A stretch of DNA of 48,180 nucleotides from Sulfidibacterium sp964473895 (lineage in GTDB: Bacteria > Bacteroidota > Bacteroidia > Bacteroidales > F082): assembly GCA_964473895.1 (NCBI GenBank), contig CAYYRE010000005.1, forward strand, positions 1-48,180, read 5' to 3'. Shown one piece after another: positions 24,553-34,400 of the stretch. The position numbers and the translations under genes were made by a program. Within the stretch, counting starts at the first letter, position 1. Each line of letters starts with the position of its first letter. The notes beneath the pieces were generated by a model. The model worked only from the letters and a program-made list of their open reading frames with translations. It had not been told where the DNA came from and made no database searches.

Positions 24553-25413
24553 ATGAAACAGGTTCTTATTACAGGAAGCAAAGGACAGCTCGGATCGGAA
24601 ATCCGCCAAAGGGCCTCGCGTTATCCCGGTTTTTCGTTTGTATTTACCGATGTGGAAGAACTGGATTTGACCGATGAAATGTCCATTGTTGATTTTTTTG
24701 AAAAAAACCGGTTTGATTATTGCATTAATTGTGCCGCCTACACAGCTGTGGACAAAGCCGAGGATGAACATGACCTTGCCCGGTTGATCAATGTTACCGC
24801 CACCGAATATCTTGCTCGTACCTGTGCAGCCCACAACACTTTTCTGATACACATCTCCACCGATTATGTTTTTGATGGAAAAAACTACCGGCCTTATGTG
24901 GAAACCGACCCTCCTTCGCCCGATTCGTATTACGGACTGACCAAGTTACAGGGGGAAAAAGCCCTGACACAACACACTTCAAAAGGGCTTATCATTCGGA
25001 CCTCGTGGCTCTACTCGGCATACGGAAACAATTTTGTAAAAACCATGCTTCGCCTTGGCAAATCACGTGAAAGGCTCGGTGTGGTAGCCGATCAAGTAGG
25101 AACGCCCACCTATGCGGGTGACCTGGCAGAAGCCATCCTCGATATTTTAAAAAAAGGCAGTTTCCCGGAAAAGGTAGAAATCTATCATTACAGCAACGAA
25201 GGTGCCATCAGCTGGTACGATTTTGCACAGGCCATCATGCGCGAGACCGGACGAGCCTGCCACATTGACGCCATTGCTTCCAAGGATTTTCCGGCAAAAG
25301 CACCACGCCCGTTTTACAGTGTGCTCAACAAAGCCAAAATAAAACAAACTTTCCGTTTGGAGATCCCTTATTGGCTTGATAGCCTGAAAAAAGTGCTGAA
25401 ACAATTGGAATAA
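24553..25413 (+). CDS. rfbD: dTDP-4-dehydrorhamnose reductase
   Basis: A 286-residue reductase, the last step of dTDP-L-rhamnose synthesis. It has an N-terminal ITGSKGQLGSE nucleotide loop, NCAAYTAVDKAE, HISTDYVFDG and YYGLTKLQGE with the catalytic Tyr and Lys, as in the RmlD family. It begins immediately after the preceding stop codon (no gap), so the two genes are translationally linked. The other dTDP-rhamnose genes (rfbA, rfbB, rfbC) are not in the window. Confidence 0.92.
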   Translation: MKQVLITGSKGQLGSEIRQRASRYPGFSFVFTDVEELDLTDEMSIVDFFEKNRFDYCINCAAYTAVDKAEDEHDLARLINVTATEYLARTCAAHNTFLIHISTDYVFDGKNYRPYVETDPPSPDSYYGLTKLQGEKALTQHTSKGLIIRTSWLYSAYGNNFVKTMLRLGKSRERLGVVADQVGTPTYAGDLAEAILDILKKGSFPEKVEIYHYSNEGAISWYDFAQAIMRETGRACHIDAIASKDFPAKAPRPFYSVLNKAKIKQTFRLEIPYWLDSLKKVLKQLE

Positions 25414-25513
25414 GAAAACGGTCATTGCATTTGGCCGGATTTTTGCCATTCATCCGGGTACTGAAAAACCTGACAAAAAATCAACATATAATAAATTTAA
25501 AAAAGATAAAGCC

Positions 25514-27250
25514 ATGAAAACACCGATAGACCAAACGGTATTGGACAAAGCCAACCAATGGCTTTCCGGTGCCTATGATGAAGAAACCAAACAAGCCGTT
25601 CGTGAAATGCTGGAAAACAATCCGGAGGAACTCATCGAATCGTTTTACCGCGACCTGGAATTCGGAACAGGCGGCCTTCGCGGCATCATGGGGGTCGGAT
25701 CGAACCGAATGAACAAATACACGGTGGGCATGGCCACCCAGGGATTTTCCAATTATCTGAAAGCCCATTTTCCGGGCCGGCAAATCAGCGTGGTGGTAGC
25801 CCACGACTCAAGAAACAACAGCCGGTTTTTCGCACAAGTCACCGCTAACATTTTCAGTGCCAACGGTATTAAGGTCTATCTTTTCGACGATTTGCGGCCC
25901 ACGCCGGAACTGTCGTTTGCCATCCGCCATCTGCAGTGCCAGGGCGGAATCATGATCACCGCATCGCATAATCCCAAAGAGTACAACGGTTACAAAGCCT
26001 ATTGGGAAGATGGCGGCCAGCTCATCAGCCCGCACGATAAAAACGTGATTTCCGAAGTGAAGAAAATTTCGGGAGTGGATGATCTGGATTTTGACGGAAA
26101 CCCGGAACTTATCGAAACCATTGGCGAAGCAGTGGACAAAGCTTATCTCGAAAAAGTAAAAAGCCTTTCGCTGTCGCCCGATGTCATCCGCCGGCAGAAG
26201 GCACTGCGCATTGTTTATACTCCGCTGCACGGCACCGGGATTAAGCTGGTGCCAAAATCTTTGGAAAATTTCGGGTTCACCAACGTACACATCGTGAAAG
26301 AACAAGCCGAACCCGATGGCAACTTTCCCACGGTGGTTTCGCCCAATCCGGAAGAGCCGGCAGCACTGGAACTGGCCATAGCCAAAGCCAAGGAAATCAA
26401 AGCCGACCTGGTGATGGCCACCGACCCCGATGGAGACCGTGTGGGCATTGCCGTACGCCACGGCGATGATTTTGTTTTGCTCAACGGAAACCAGGCTGCT
26501 TCGCTGCTCATCCATTACCTGTTACACCAATGGTCGGAAAAGAATAAACTAACGGGAAAAGAGTTTATTGTAAAAACCATTGTCACTTCCGAACTGCTTT
26601 TTGACCTGGCCGAGAAATACGGTGTGGAACATTACGATGTGCTGACGGGTTTTAAATATATTGCTGACATCATCAAACGGTTTGAAGGAGAAAAAACGTT
26701 TATCGGCGGCGGTGAAGAAAGTTACGGCTATCTGGTGGGCGATTTTGTCCGTGACAAAGATGCCGTGATCTCGTGTTCGATGATTGCCGAAACGGCTGCC
26801 TGGGCTGCCGACCAAGGCACCAGCCTGTACGAAATGCTGAAAGATCTGTACCTGGAATTCGGATTTTACAAAGAAAAATTGGTTTCCATTGTCCGCAAAG
26901 GAAAAGCAGGCGCCGAAGAAATCCGGAAAATCATGGATGATTTTCGTGCCCATCCGCCTAAATCGTTGGGCGGTTCGCCGGTGGTACGCATCAAAGACTA
27001 TTTGACACAAACCGACCACGACCTGCAAGCCGGCAACACTGCCCCCATCGACTTGCCACAATCCAATGTCTTGCAATTTTTTACCGAAAACGGGTCCAAA
27101 GTAAGCGTCCGGCCTTCGGGAACAGAGCCCAAAATCAAATTTTATTTCGGAATGAAAGATACATTGGAACGTAAAGAAGATTTCGACAAGGTAAACGCTT
27201 TGCTGGAAGAAAAAATCGATGGGATTATCCGTGAATTAAAGTTGAAATAG
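25514..27250 (+). CDS. Phosphohexomutase (phosphoglucomutase/phosphomannomutase)
   Basis: A 578-residue alpha-D-phosphohexomutase interconverting hexose 1- and 6-phosphates. The four domain signatures are present: phosphoserine loop TASHNPKEYNGYK, metal loop DPDGDRVG, sugar loop GGGEESYGY, and phosphate-binding RPSGTEPKIKFY. The ~580-residue length is that of the PgcA/PGM2-like group common in Bacteroidota. The substrate (glucose or mannose, possibly pentose) is undecided. It supplies glucose-1-phosphate for the UDP-glucose and dTDP-sugar routes encoded just upstream. A 100-bp spacer with a CCGGAT/ATCCGG hairpin (25435-25457, no T run) precedes it. Confidence 0.92.
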   Translation: MKTPIDQTVLDKANQWLSGAYDEETKQAVREMLENNPEELIESFYRDLEFGTGGLRGIMGVGSNRMNKYTVGMATQGFSNYLKAHFPGRQISVVVAHDSRNNSRFFAQVTANIFSANGIKVYLFDDLRPTPELSFAIRHLQCQGGIMITASHNPKEYNGYKAYWEDGGQLISPHDKNVISEVKKISGVDDLDFDGNPELIETIGEAVDKAYLEKVKSLSLSPDVIRRQKALRIVYTPLHGTGIKLVPKSLENFGFTNVHIVKEQAEPDGNFPTVVSPNPEEPAALELAIAKAKEIKADLVMATDPDGDRVGIAVRHGDDFVLLNGNQAASLLIHYLLHQWSEKNKLTGKEFIVKTIVTSELLFDLAEKYGVEHYDVLTGFKYIADIIKRFEGEKTFIGGGEESYGYLVGDFVRDKDAVISCSMIAETAAWAADQGTSLYEMLKDLYLEFGFYKEKLVSIVRKGKAGAEEIRKIMDDFRAHPPKSLGGSPVVRIKDYLTQTDHDLQAGNTAPIDLPQSNVLQFFTENGSKVSVRPSGTEPKIKFYFGMKDTLERKEDFDKVNALLEEKIDGIIRELKLK

Positions 27251-27267
27251 GACGCGCACAAGCAGAC

Positions 27268-27335
27268 AGACACTGGCACAAGCAGACACTGGCACAAGCG
27301 GATGCTTGCGCCAGTAGTGGCAAGCTTGCGCCAGT
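27268..27335. repeat. Tandem 16-bp repeat followed by inverted copies
   Basis: AGACACTGGCACAAGC occurs at 27268-27283 and again directly at 27284-27299, with a partial copy (GCACAAGCAGAC) at 27256-27267. GCTTGCGCCAGT then occurs at 27304-27315 and 27324-27335. This is the reverse complement of ACTGGCACAAGC with one difference. Either direct copy can pair with either inverted copy to form a hairpin of about 12 bp. It may be a genome-wide interspersed palindromic element. Confidence 0.7.
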
Positions 27336-27525
27336 ACCGGGCAGCGATGGCAGTGGCAGCCCGCGGACGACGGGAGCTTGGTTTTTGCAGGAAGGCGGAG
27401 GCTGACGTGAGGAAGCCCACGCACTGACAGGCAAAACCTGCTGCCGGCAACGTGGCTATAACGGACAGCGCGGCCGCCCGCCCCCTCCTCTGCCGGACAA
27501 ACACGAACATGTGGTAAAAAGAGTG

Positions 27526-27533
27526 TATTTTTG
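27526..27533 (+). promoter_or_regulatory. Probable -7 box of the DUF5063 gene promoter
   Basis: TATTTTTG, an exact TAnnTTTG match, 17 bp ahead of the ATG at 27551. Confidence 0.5.
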
Positions 27534-27550
27534 CACAAAATTTTTGAACT

Positions 27551-28108
27551 ATGAGCAACGAACTACCCGATGTCACACTGAAACGGCCTGTTTTGGAAAT
27601 GCTGACGGTGGCCAACGAATATTGTTATTATTTTGAGCACCTTGCCAAAAAAAGCCACACGGAAATTCTGGAATTTGTATCGCGTATTGCGCCTTTGTTG
27701 TATTTGAAAGGGAGTTTGGTTCCCGCTTTGGAAGTGGAAAATCCGGAGGCCAACGAACGGTTCGTAACGCCGGAAGAGTGGGAAAACCTGTTTTACAGCC
27801 TGCGTGAGGCTTTTGGCAAGTATGATGAGTTTTGGCTGATCGACCCGCAATATATTAATGAAAACGAACCGTTGAAAGCCAGTTTGTCGGAAAACCTGAC
27901 GGACATTTACCAGGACATGAAAGATTTTGTGCTGTTGTATCAGCGTAACACTTATGCCGCCCGGCAAAATGCGGTCCATGAAATCCGCAGGCTTTTTGCA
28001 TCACACTGGGGATACCGCATCACCAACATCCTACCCAAGGTACACCATTTGCTTTACGAGGAAGATACGGATACCCTGCCTTTTATGCAATCGTTGGACA
28101 TGTTTTAA
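27551..28108 (+). CDS. DUF5063 domain-containing protein
   Basis: A 185-residue soluble, probably all-helical acidic protein. I recognise it as the DUF5063 type found across Bacteroidota, from segments such as VANEYCYYFEHL, LPLLYLKGSLVP-like IAPLLYLKGSLVP, and HWGYRITNILPKVHHLLY. It has no signal peptide, membrane segment or catalytic motif that I can identify, and its function is unknown. It precedes feoAB by 81 bp on the same strand. Confidence 0.7.
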   Translation: MSNELPDVTLKRPVLEMLTVANEYCYYFEHLAKKSHTEILEFVSRIAPLLYLKGSLVPALEVENPEANERFVTPEEWENLFYSLREAFGKYDEFWLIDPQYINENEPLKASLSENLTDIYQDMKDFVLLYQRNTYAARQNAVHEIRRLFASHWGYRITNILPKVHHLLYEEDTDTLPFMQSLDMF

Positions 28109-28162
28109 CCGAAAGCATCGAATACCGTGAACAAGGTATTTTTTGGTTTGGGAAAAGGGGCG

Positions 28163-28169
28163 TAATTTG
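28163..28169 (+). promoter_or_regulatory. Possible -7 box ahead of feoAB
   Basis: TAATTTG, a one-base-short TAnnTTTG, 20 bp ahead of the ATG. No clear Fur-type palindrome was noticed in the 81-bp spacer. Confidence 0.3.
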
Positions 28170-28189
28170 CACATCAAACGGAAGAGGAT

Positions 28190-30718
28190 ATGAACCTGGC
28201 GGAGTTGAAGACCGGAGAAAAAGCCATTATTACAAAAGTACGGGGACGCGGTGCCTTCCGCAAACGCATCATAGAAATGGGGTTTGTGGTGGGGAAGCAG
28301 GTGATTGTTGTGAAAAACGCCCCGTTGAAAGATCCGGTGGAATACAACATCATGGGATATGAAGTTTCGTTGCGGCGCAGCGAAGCGGCCCTGGTAGAGG
28401 TCACCAAAGACCTGCATTTTACCGGAAAAGACAATAAATTCAGAGGAACATTTGAAACGGAAGAAACCCCTGTGTTACGGCCGGCAGCAGCCCGCAGCAA
28501 AGTGATTAACGTGGCATTGGTGGGAAATCCCAATTGCGGTAAGACCACCATTTTTAATTACGCTTCGCATTCAAAAGAAAAAGTGGGAAATTACGGTGGG
28601 GTGACTATTGATGCCAAGGAAGCCGTTTTTGTACACCGCGGTTATACTTTTAAGCTGGTGGATCTGCCGGGAACATATTCCATTACCAGCTATACCCCCG
28701 AAGAACTTTATGTCCGCGACCACATTGTGAATGAGTTGCCCGACATTATCCTGAATGTGGTAGATACTTCCAACCTGGAACGTAACCTGTACCTGACCAC
28801 ACAGCTCATCGACATGGATATGAAGGTGGTTATTGCACTGAACATGTGGGATGAATTTCTGGAAAAGGGCGACCGGCTGGATTATGAATCCCTCTCGAAA
28901 ATGTTGGGAATCCCCATGGTGCACACGGTGGGATCGAAAGGAAAAGGCATCGGGAAACTTTTCAACAAACTCATTGATGTTTACGAAGACAAAGAACCTA
29001 CAGTAAGGCATATTCACATCAATTACGGCCACCTGATTGAAGACGCCATAAAAAAACTGCAGGTATTGATCAACCATCCCGGCAATGTAGCCCTCACAGC
29101 CAAAATATCCCCGCGTTATCTCTCTCTGAAATTACTGGAAAGGGATGCGCAGGAAATCAAGCGAGTGAAAAAATATTGTGTGAATGCGGAGGATATCCTG
29201 GCCCTTGCCGAAAAAGAAGCCCTCCATATCGAAAAACAGCGCAACGAAACCATGGAGACCATCATCACCGATGCCAAATATGGTTTTATCGAAGGGGCTT
29301 TACGCGAAACCTTGACACCGGCCGAGAAAAAAGACCGTATCACCATGAGCCGCATCATCGATACGGTGGTTACAGGAAAACTGTTGAGTTATCCCATTTT
29401 TTTGTTTGCCATGTGGGTTACTTTTCAGGCCACTTTTTACCTCGGCGATTATCCCATGCAATGGATCACCATGGGGGTCAACGCTTTGGGTAAGCTGTTT
29501 ACCCACATTCTTCCGGCCGGGGCTTTTCGCGACCTCATTGTGGATGGCATTATCGGGGGCGTGGGCGGCGTCATTGTCTTTTTGCCCAATATTTTAATTC
29601 TCTTTTTCTTCATTACCCTCATGGAAGCGTCGGGATATATGGCCCGCGTAGCTTTTATCGTGGACAAGCTGATGCACAAAATCGGGTTGCACGGCAAATC
29701 CTTTGTACCGATGCTCATGGGTTTCGGTTGCAATGTACCGGCCATTATGGCCACCCGCACCATCGAAAACAAAAACGACCGGTTGGTGACCATGCTCATC
29801 ATTCCATTCATGTCGTGCAGCGCCCGGTATCCGGTTTACATATTGATTATCAGCGCCTTTTTCCCCTCTTATCAGGGAACCATTTTGTTCGGGATTTATC
29901 TGTTCGGTATTTTCCTGGCCGGTTTGGTTGCCTGGATTTTCAAAAAAACCATTTTTAAAGCCACCACCATTCCGTTTGTTATGGAGCTCCCCCCCTACCG
30001 GATGCCCCGTTTGACCTCGGTGTTGAAACAGACCTGGTTTAAGGGAGAAATGTATTTGCGGAAAATGGGTACCACCATTTTACTGGCATCCATGATTATA
30101 TGGGCCATGGGCTATTTCCCGCTGGGGAAAAAATATGAAGCGGCTTACAGGCAAAAAGTGGAGCAGGTAAACAAAAAGACCCTTTCCGTATTACAATCGC
30201 ACACATTAGCCCCGGCACAAATCAAACGTCTGGAAAAGCAGCGGGATGAAAAAATCCGTCTGCTCAAAAGTGCTTTGGCTGCCCAAAAACAGGAAAATTC
30301 GGTTATCGGCCGCATCGGGCATTTTGTGGAACCGGTGATTCGTCCGTTGGGATTCGACTGGAAAATGGGGGTTAGCCTGATAGCGGGCGGAGCAGCCAAA
30401 GAAGTGGTTATTTCCACCATGGGCGTGCTTTACCCTCCCTCAACGGGTAAAACCGGTGATGAGAGCCTGGCACAACGGCTCAGGGACCAGGTATACACAT
30501 CAGGCCCCAAAAAAGGGCAAAAAATCTTTACCCCGTTGGTCGCCATGGCTTTCATGCTTTTTATCCTGATCTATTTTCCTTGTATTGCCGTGGTGGCAGC
30601 CATCAAAAACGAAACAGGCCAATGGAAATGGTCGTTGTTCCTTGCAGCTTACACTACCACGTTGGCATGGATTGTGGCTTTTATCGTTTACCAGGCAGGC
30701 AGCTTATTGGGATTTTAA
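28190..30718 (+). CDS. feoB: FeoA-FeoB fusion ferrous iron transporter
   Basis: An 842-residue protein. Residues ~1-75 are an FeoA SH3-like domain (MNLAELKTGEKAIITKVRGRG). The FeoB G-protein domain follows with G1 VGNPNCGKTT, the switch I region NYGGVTI, G3 DLPGTYS and a G4-like ALNMWDE. From ~400 on is the membrane permease with two gate halves containing GFGCNVPA and MSCSARYPVY. Between the gates lies a charged coiled-coil segment (~645-700). It imports Fe(II) across the inner membrane, as needed by an anaerobe with many Fe-S proteins and a [NiFe] enzyme. FeoA-FeoB fusions are usual in Bacteroidota. An intrinsic terminator overlaps the stop codon. Confidence 0.96.
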   Translation: MNLAELKTGEKAIITKVRGRGAFRKRIIEMGFVVGKQVIVVKNAPLKDPVEYNIMGYEVSLRRSEAALVEVTKDLHFTGKDNKFRGTFETEETPVLRPAAARSKVINVALVGNPNCGKTTIFNYASHSKEKVGNYGGVTIDAKEAVFVHRGYTFKLVDLPGTYSITSYTPEELYVRDHIVNELPDIILNVVDTSNLERNLYLTTQLIDMDMKVVIALNMWDEFLEKGDRLDYESLSKMLGIPMVHTVGSKGKGIGKLFNKLIDVYEDKEPTVRHIHINYGHLIEDAIKKLQVLINHPGNVALTAKISPRYLSLKLLERDAQEIKRVKKYCVNAEDILALAEKEALHIEKQRNETMETIITDAKYGFIEGALRETLTPAEKKDRITMSRIIDTVVTGKLLSYPIFLFAMWVTFQATFYLGDYPMQWITMGVNALGKLFTHILPAGAFRDLIVDGIIGGVGGVIVFLPNILILFFFITLMEASGYMARVAFIVDKLMHKIGLHGKSFVPMLMGFGCNVPAIMATRTIENKNDRLVTMLIIPFMSCSARYPVYILIISAFFPSYQGTILFGIYLFGIFLAGLVAWIFKKTIFKATTIPFVMELPPYRMPRLTSVLKQTWFKGEMYLRKMGTTILLASMIIWAMGYFPLGKKYEAAYRQKVEQVNKKTLSVLQSHTLAPAQIKRLEKQRDEKIRLLKSALAAQKQENSVIGRIGHFVEPVIRPLGFDWKMGVSLIAGGAAKEVVISTMGVLYPPSTGKTGDESLAQRLRDQVYTSGPKKGQKIFTPLVAMAFMLFILIYFPCIAVVAAIKNETGQWKWSLFLAAYTTTLAWIVAFIVYQAGSLLGF

Positions 30719-30740
30719 TCCGGAAATTGTACCGGATTTT
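30717..30740 (+). terminator. Intrinsic terminator after feoAB
   Basis: AATCCGG (30717-30723) pairs with CCGGATT (30732-30738) across an 8-base loop, followed by T residues. The left arm uses the last two bases of the stop codon. Confidence 0.6.
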
Positions 30741-30782
30741 CTAAGCTGAAATTCCATACACAAATTTTTATTGTTACACACC

Positions 30783-30811
30783 TTGCAAACCGCCATTTTT
30801 CTTTACTTTTG
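30783..30811 (+). promoter_or_regulatory. Probable promoter of cheD-kinase operon
   Basis: TTG at 30783-30785, an 18-bp spacer, and TACTTTTG (30804-30811), an exact TAnnTTTG match, 32 bp ahead of the cheD ATG. Confidence 0.5.
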
Positions 30812-30843
30812 ATTCATATTAAAAATGGCACCTGCTTAAAAAT

Positions 30844-31419
30844 ATGTTTCATCTTTTTCCTGCCGGCAAGAAAAAATCGAACCAAACGGTCTATGTGGCT
30901 TCCGGACAGGTAGTGTGTGGACAAAAAGGAGAAACATTGGTTTCCACCCCATTGGGAAGTTGCATTGCTTTGATGGCATACGACCCTTACCGGCAGGTTG
31001 GGGGAATGGCCCACATCATGTTGCCCGGCCAACCACCGCCCAAAGAGCAAAGCGGGAAAAACAAATATGCCCGACAAGCCATTGAATCTCTCCTGAGTAA
31101 AATCTATACCCTGGGAGCTACCGAAAACCAAACGGCCATTTGTGTTGTTGGCGGAGCCAATGTTTTACGCAAACCAAACGACATTATCGCCATCCCTTTA
31201 ATTTTAAACGTACTGGAAATCATAAAACAAAGAAGATTATCCCTCGTGGCTGCCTCCCTGGGAGGATATGAACGGCGTACTGCCGGACTCCAACTTTCCA
31301 CCGGAAACGTTTGGTACACCGTCGGAGAAAGTGGAATGAAAACATTATGGCAATTTACCCTAACGTCTAAGGAGAAACACAGTACCGTAAATCAACCGGT
31401 TAAAAATATAATTTATTAA
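30844..31419 (+). CDS. cheD: CheD-type glutamine deamidase
   Basis: A 191-residue protein of the CheD family, which deamidates glutamines in chemoreceptors (and binds CheC in some bacteria). Catalytic C40 lies in TPLGSCIAL and H57 in GGMAHIMLP. The 17-residue Cys-His spacing is the one I recall for Thermotoga CheD. Ser34 sits where the third residue (Thr) of that enzyme lies. The C-terminal ~30 residues extend past the usual domain. It starts an apparent operon with the multi-PAS hybrid kinase 26 bp downstream. No methyl-accepting receptor, CheA, CheW or CheC is in the window, so its target here is not evident. Confidence 0.9.
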   Translation: MFHLFPAGKKKSNQTVYVASGQVVCGQKGETLVSTPLGSCIALMAYDPYRQVGGMAHIMLPGQPPPKEQSGKNKYARQAIESLLSKIYTLGATENQTAICVVGGANVLRKPNDIIAIPLILNVLEIIKQRRLSLVAASLGGYERRTAGLQLSTGNVWYTVGESGMKTLWQFTLTSKEKHSTVNQPVKNIIY

Positions 31420-31445
31420 AAAACACGATCAACGGCAACAGCCTT

Positions 31446-34400
31446 ATGATGAGCAACTGGAATCAAACAAAGGAACAACTTTTAAAAGAGATTGAAAAGC
31501 TGAAGCAAAAAGCTGAGGCAGCGGTCAAACTGGAAAAAGCTTTAAAAGCTGCCAACCGGCAACTGCAGGAAGACAAAGCCATTATCAGCCGCAACCACGC
31601 CCTGATGCGCTCTATCATGGACAGTCCGGTGGGCATGATCATTTTTGCTTTGGACAAAAACTACCGGTACCTTGCCTTTACTTCGAGCCACCGGCAAATC
31701 ATGAAACAGATTTGGGGAGTCGATATCCGTGAAGGCATGAACATGCTGGAAGTCATCAGCTATCCGGAAGACCGCGTAAAGGCCCAACGGAATTTTGACC
31801 GGGCGTTGCGCGGCGAGCACCTTGTATTTGAAGAAGAATATGGCGACGAACAGTTGCTCCGCTCCTACTGGGAAAACCGTTACTCCCCCATTTTTAACGA
31901 ACAAAACGAGATTATCGGTGTTTCCGTTTTTGTTACCGACATTTCGGAACGTAAATTAGCCCAACAAAAACTGGAGGCTTCGGTGCAGCAGCTCACAGCT
32001 ACCGTACAGCAACTCTCGGCCACCGAACAACAACTTATTGCCGCCAACCAGCAGCTGGCCTCCACCGAACAACAACTCCGGGCCGCCAACCAACAGTTAG
32101 AAGCCTTTAACCAACAGCTCGCCGCCAGCAACAAGCTCATCGAGCAGGAAAAAAATTTCGTGGAAAATTTACTGGAAACGGCCCCTTCATTTATCACCGT
32201 TCTGAATATCGATGGAAACATATCCCTCTTTAACCGTTTTGCTGAAAAACTGACCGGCTATTCCAAAGAGGAAGTTGCCGGAAAAAACTGGTTTGATTTG
32301 TTTATCCCCCAAAAAGAAAAAGACCAAATCACGGAAGTCTTTTCACAGGTATTACAGAACATGCCGGAATATGCCTCTTACGAAAATCCCATAATACTTA
32401 AAAACGGTGATGAGCGCATTATTGAGTGGAGCAATACCGTATTGAAAGACGAAAACGGTAAATTAACCGGTTTGATGAGCATTGGTAATGACATCACCGA
32501 AAAACGGCTGACCGAAACCGCTTTACGGCAAAACCAAGCCTGGCTGACCACCCTGATCAATGCCACACCCGATATCATTTGTTTTAAAGATGGCCAAGGC
32601 CGGTGGCTCATTGCCAACGAAGCCGATTTGGCTCTCTTCGAACTAAAAGATGTGGATTATTTCGGAAAAACCGATGCCGAGCTGGCAGCCTACACCCATC
32701 CACTTTACAAGGAATCCTTCCTCCGGTGCATGCAATCGGATGAAAAAGCCTGGAAAGCAAAAGGCATCTCCATCATGGAAGAAGCCATTGAGAAACCCAA
32801 CGGAGAGACCATTTTCCTTGAAACCATCAAAGTACCTGTTTTTGACGACAATGGAAACCGTACCGGTCTGGTAGTCCTCGGCAGGGATGTTACCCGCCGC
32901 AAAAACATGGAAGATGCCTTGATCAAAAGCGAGGAAAAAATGAACACCATTCTGGAGAGTTCGCCTGTGGGGATTTATGTACTGGATGATGAAGGAAAAT
33001 TTATTTATATCAACAAAGCCATTTCGGAAATTACAGGATATGCCAAGCAGGAAATCATTGGCCATTCGTTCCTCGAATTTCTTGACGAAGAAAGCAAAGA
33101 TTTGGTCGTTGCCCGTTACAGGGAGAGAATTGCCGGTAAGCAACCGCCCTCCTCTTATCGTATAGGTATTATTATCAAAAACGGGGAAAAACGCACCATA
33201 CAAATCAATGCTTCCCGTGTAACCGACCCATCCGGACGCAACCAGGTGGTGGCCTACATGGAAGATGTCACGGAAAAAAGCAAAAACGAACAATTGCAAC
33301 AATTTTTGTATGAAATCTCCAAAATATCCATTAAAAACATTTCGTTGCACGATTATCTTGCCAAGATTCGCCTAAAACTAACCAAGCTGATCAATGCGGA
33401 TAATTTTTATGTGGCCTTGTACGATGCCGCCACGGATACATACGGTTTTCCGTACCATACCGACCAATTCGACCGCTTTGATGAAGAAACCCGTGTCAAC
33501 TTAAAAGGCACCATCACCGATTATGTGAGGAGAACCGGAAAAGCCCATTTCAATACATTGGAAACCGAAAAAGAATTGACTAAAAATGAACTCATCACGC
33601 CCAAAGGCACACCGGCGGCCGTTTGGCTGGGGGCACCGCTCATCAACAGCGAAACCGGAGAAGCCATGGGAACGTTGGCAGTACAAGACTACCATGACCA
33701 AAATACTTATTCACCCAAAGACCTGGAACTGTTGGAAATTGTGGCTTACAACATCGGCGTTTTTATCGACCGGGTAAAAACCATGGAAGAACTGAAAAAG
33801 GCAAAAGAAAAAGCGGAAGAAAGCGACCGGTTAAAGTCGGCTTTTCTGGCCAACATGAGCCATGAAATCCGTACGCCCATGAACGGTATCCTCGGTTTTA
33901 CTTCGTTGCTCGAAGAAGCCAGCTTCACTGGTGAAGAGAAAGCCCTATTCATTGAAAACATCAAAAAAAGCGGACAACGGCTTTTGGATACGGTAAACGA
34001 CATCATTGACATCTCCAAAATAGAAACCGGACAGGTGGTGCTGGTAAAGCAACAGGTCAACATAAAAGAACAGGTGGAGAATTTCTGCCGGTTTTTTCAG
34101 CTTGAAGCCAAATCAAAAGAAGTTGCGCTGCTCTGCGATACCCCGGACGTAGATGGGAAACCACTGACTTTGGAAACCGATCCGGTAAAATTCGGTTCCG
34201 TTTTGTCAAACTTGATGAAAAACGCCATAAAATTTACCGACCGGGGCAGCATACGTGTGGGTTACGCACCGGTAAAAGAAAACGGGCGGAAAATGGTCCG
34301 GTTTTATGTCAAAGACACCGGCATTGGCATTCCAACCGGGCGGTTAGAAGCGATATTCAACCGGTTTGAACAAGCTGACAGCAGCAACACACGTGCCTTT

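Larger units (their letters stand above)
27251..27550. other. GC-rich intergenic region with repeats
   Basis: 300 bp without a convincing gene. Most of it is visibly more GC-rich than the surrounding genes, and it carries direct and inverted copies of a 12-16-base unit at 27268-27335 (listed separately). It ends in an AT-rich promoter for the DUF5063 gene. Minus-strand frames here give low-complexity Cys/Ala/Ser-rich peptides overlapping the phosphohexomutase end and look like shadows. Confidence 0.6.

Noticed and set aside
25435..25457. CCGGAT/ATCCGG hairpin as terminator of rfbD
   Set aside because: The stem is perfect but no T run follows on the plus strand, so I mention it only under the next gene.
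27256..27335. Repeats as a CRISPR array
   Set aside because: Units are too short, directly adjacent and partly inverted; there are no spacers and no cas genes.
27225..27615. Minus-strand frames through the GC-rich repeat region
   Set aside because: Low-complexity Ala/Cys/Ser peptides generated by the repeats; they overlap the phosphohexomutase end and the DUF5063 start.
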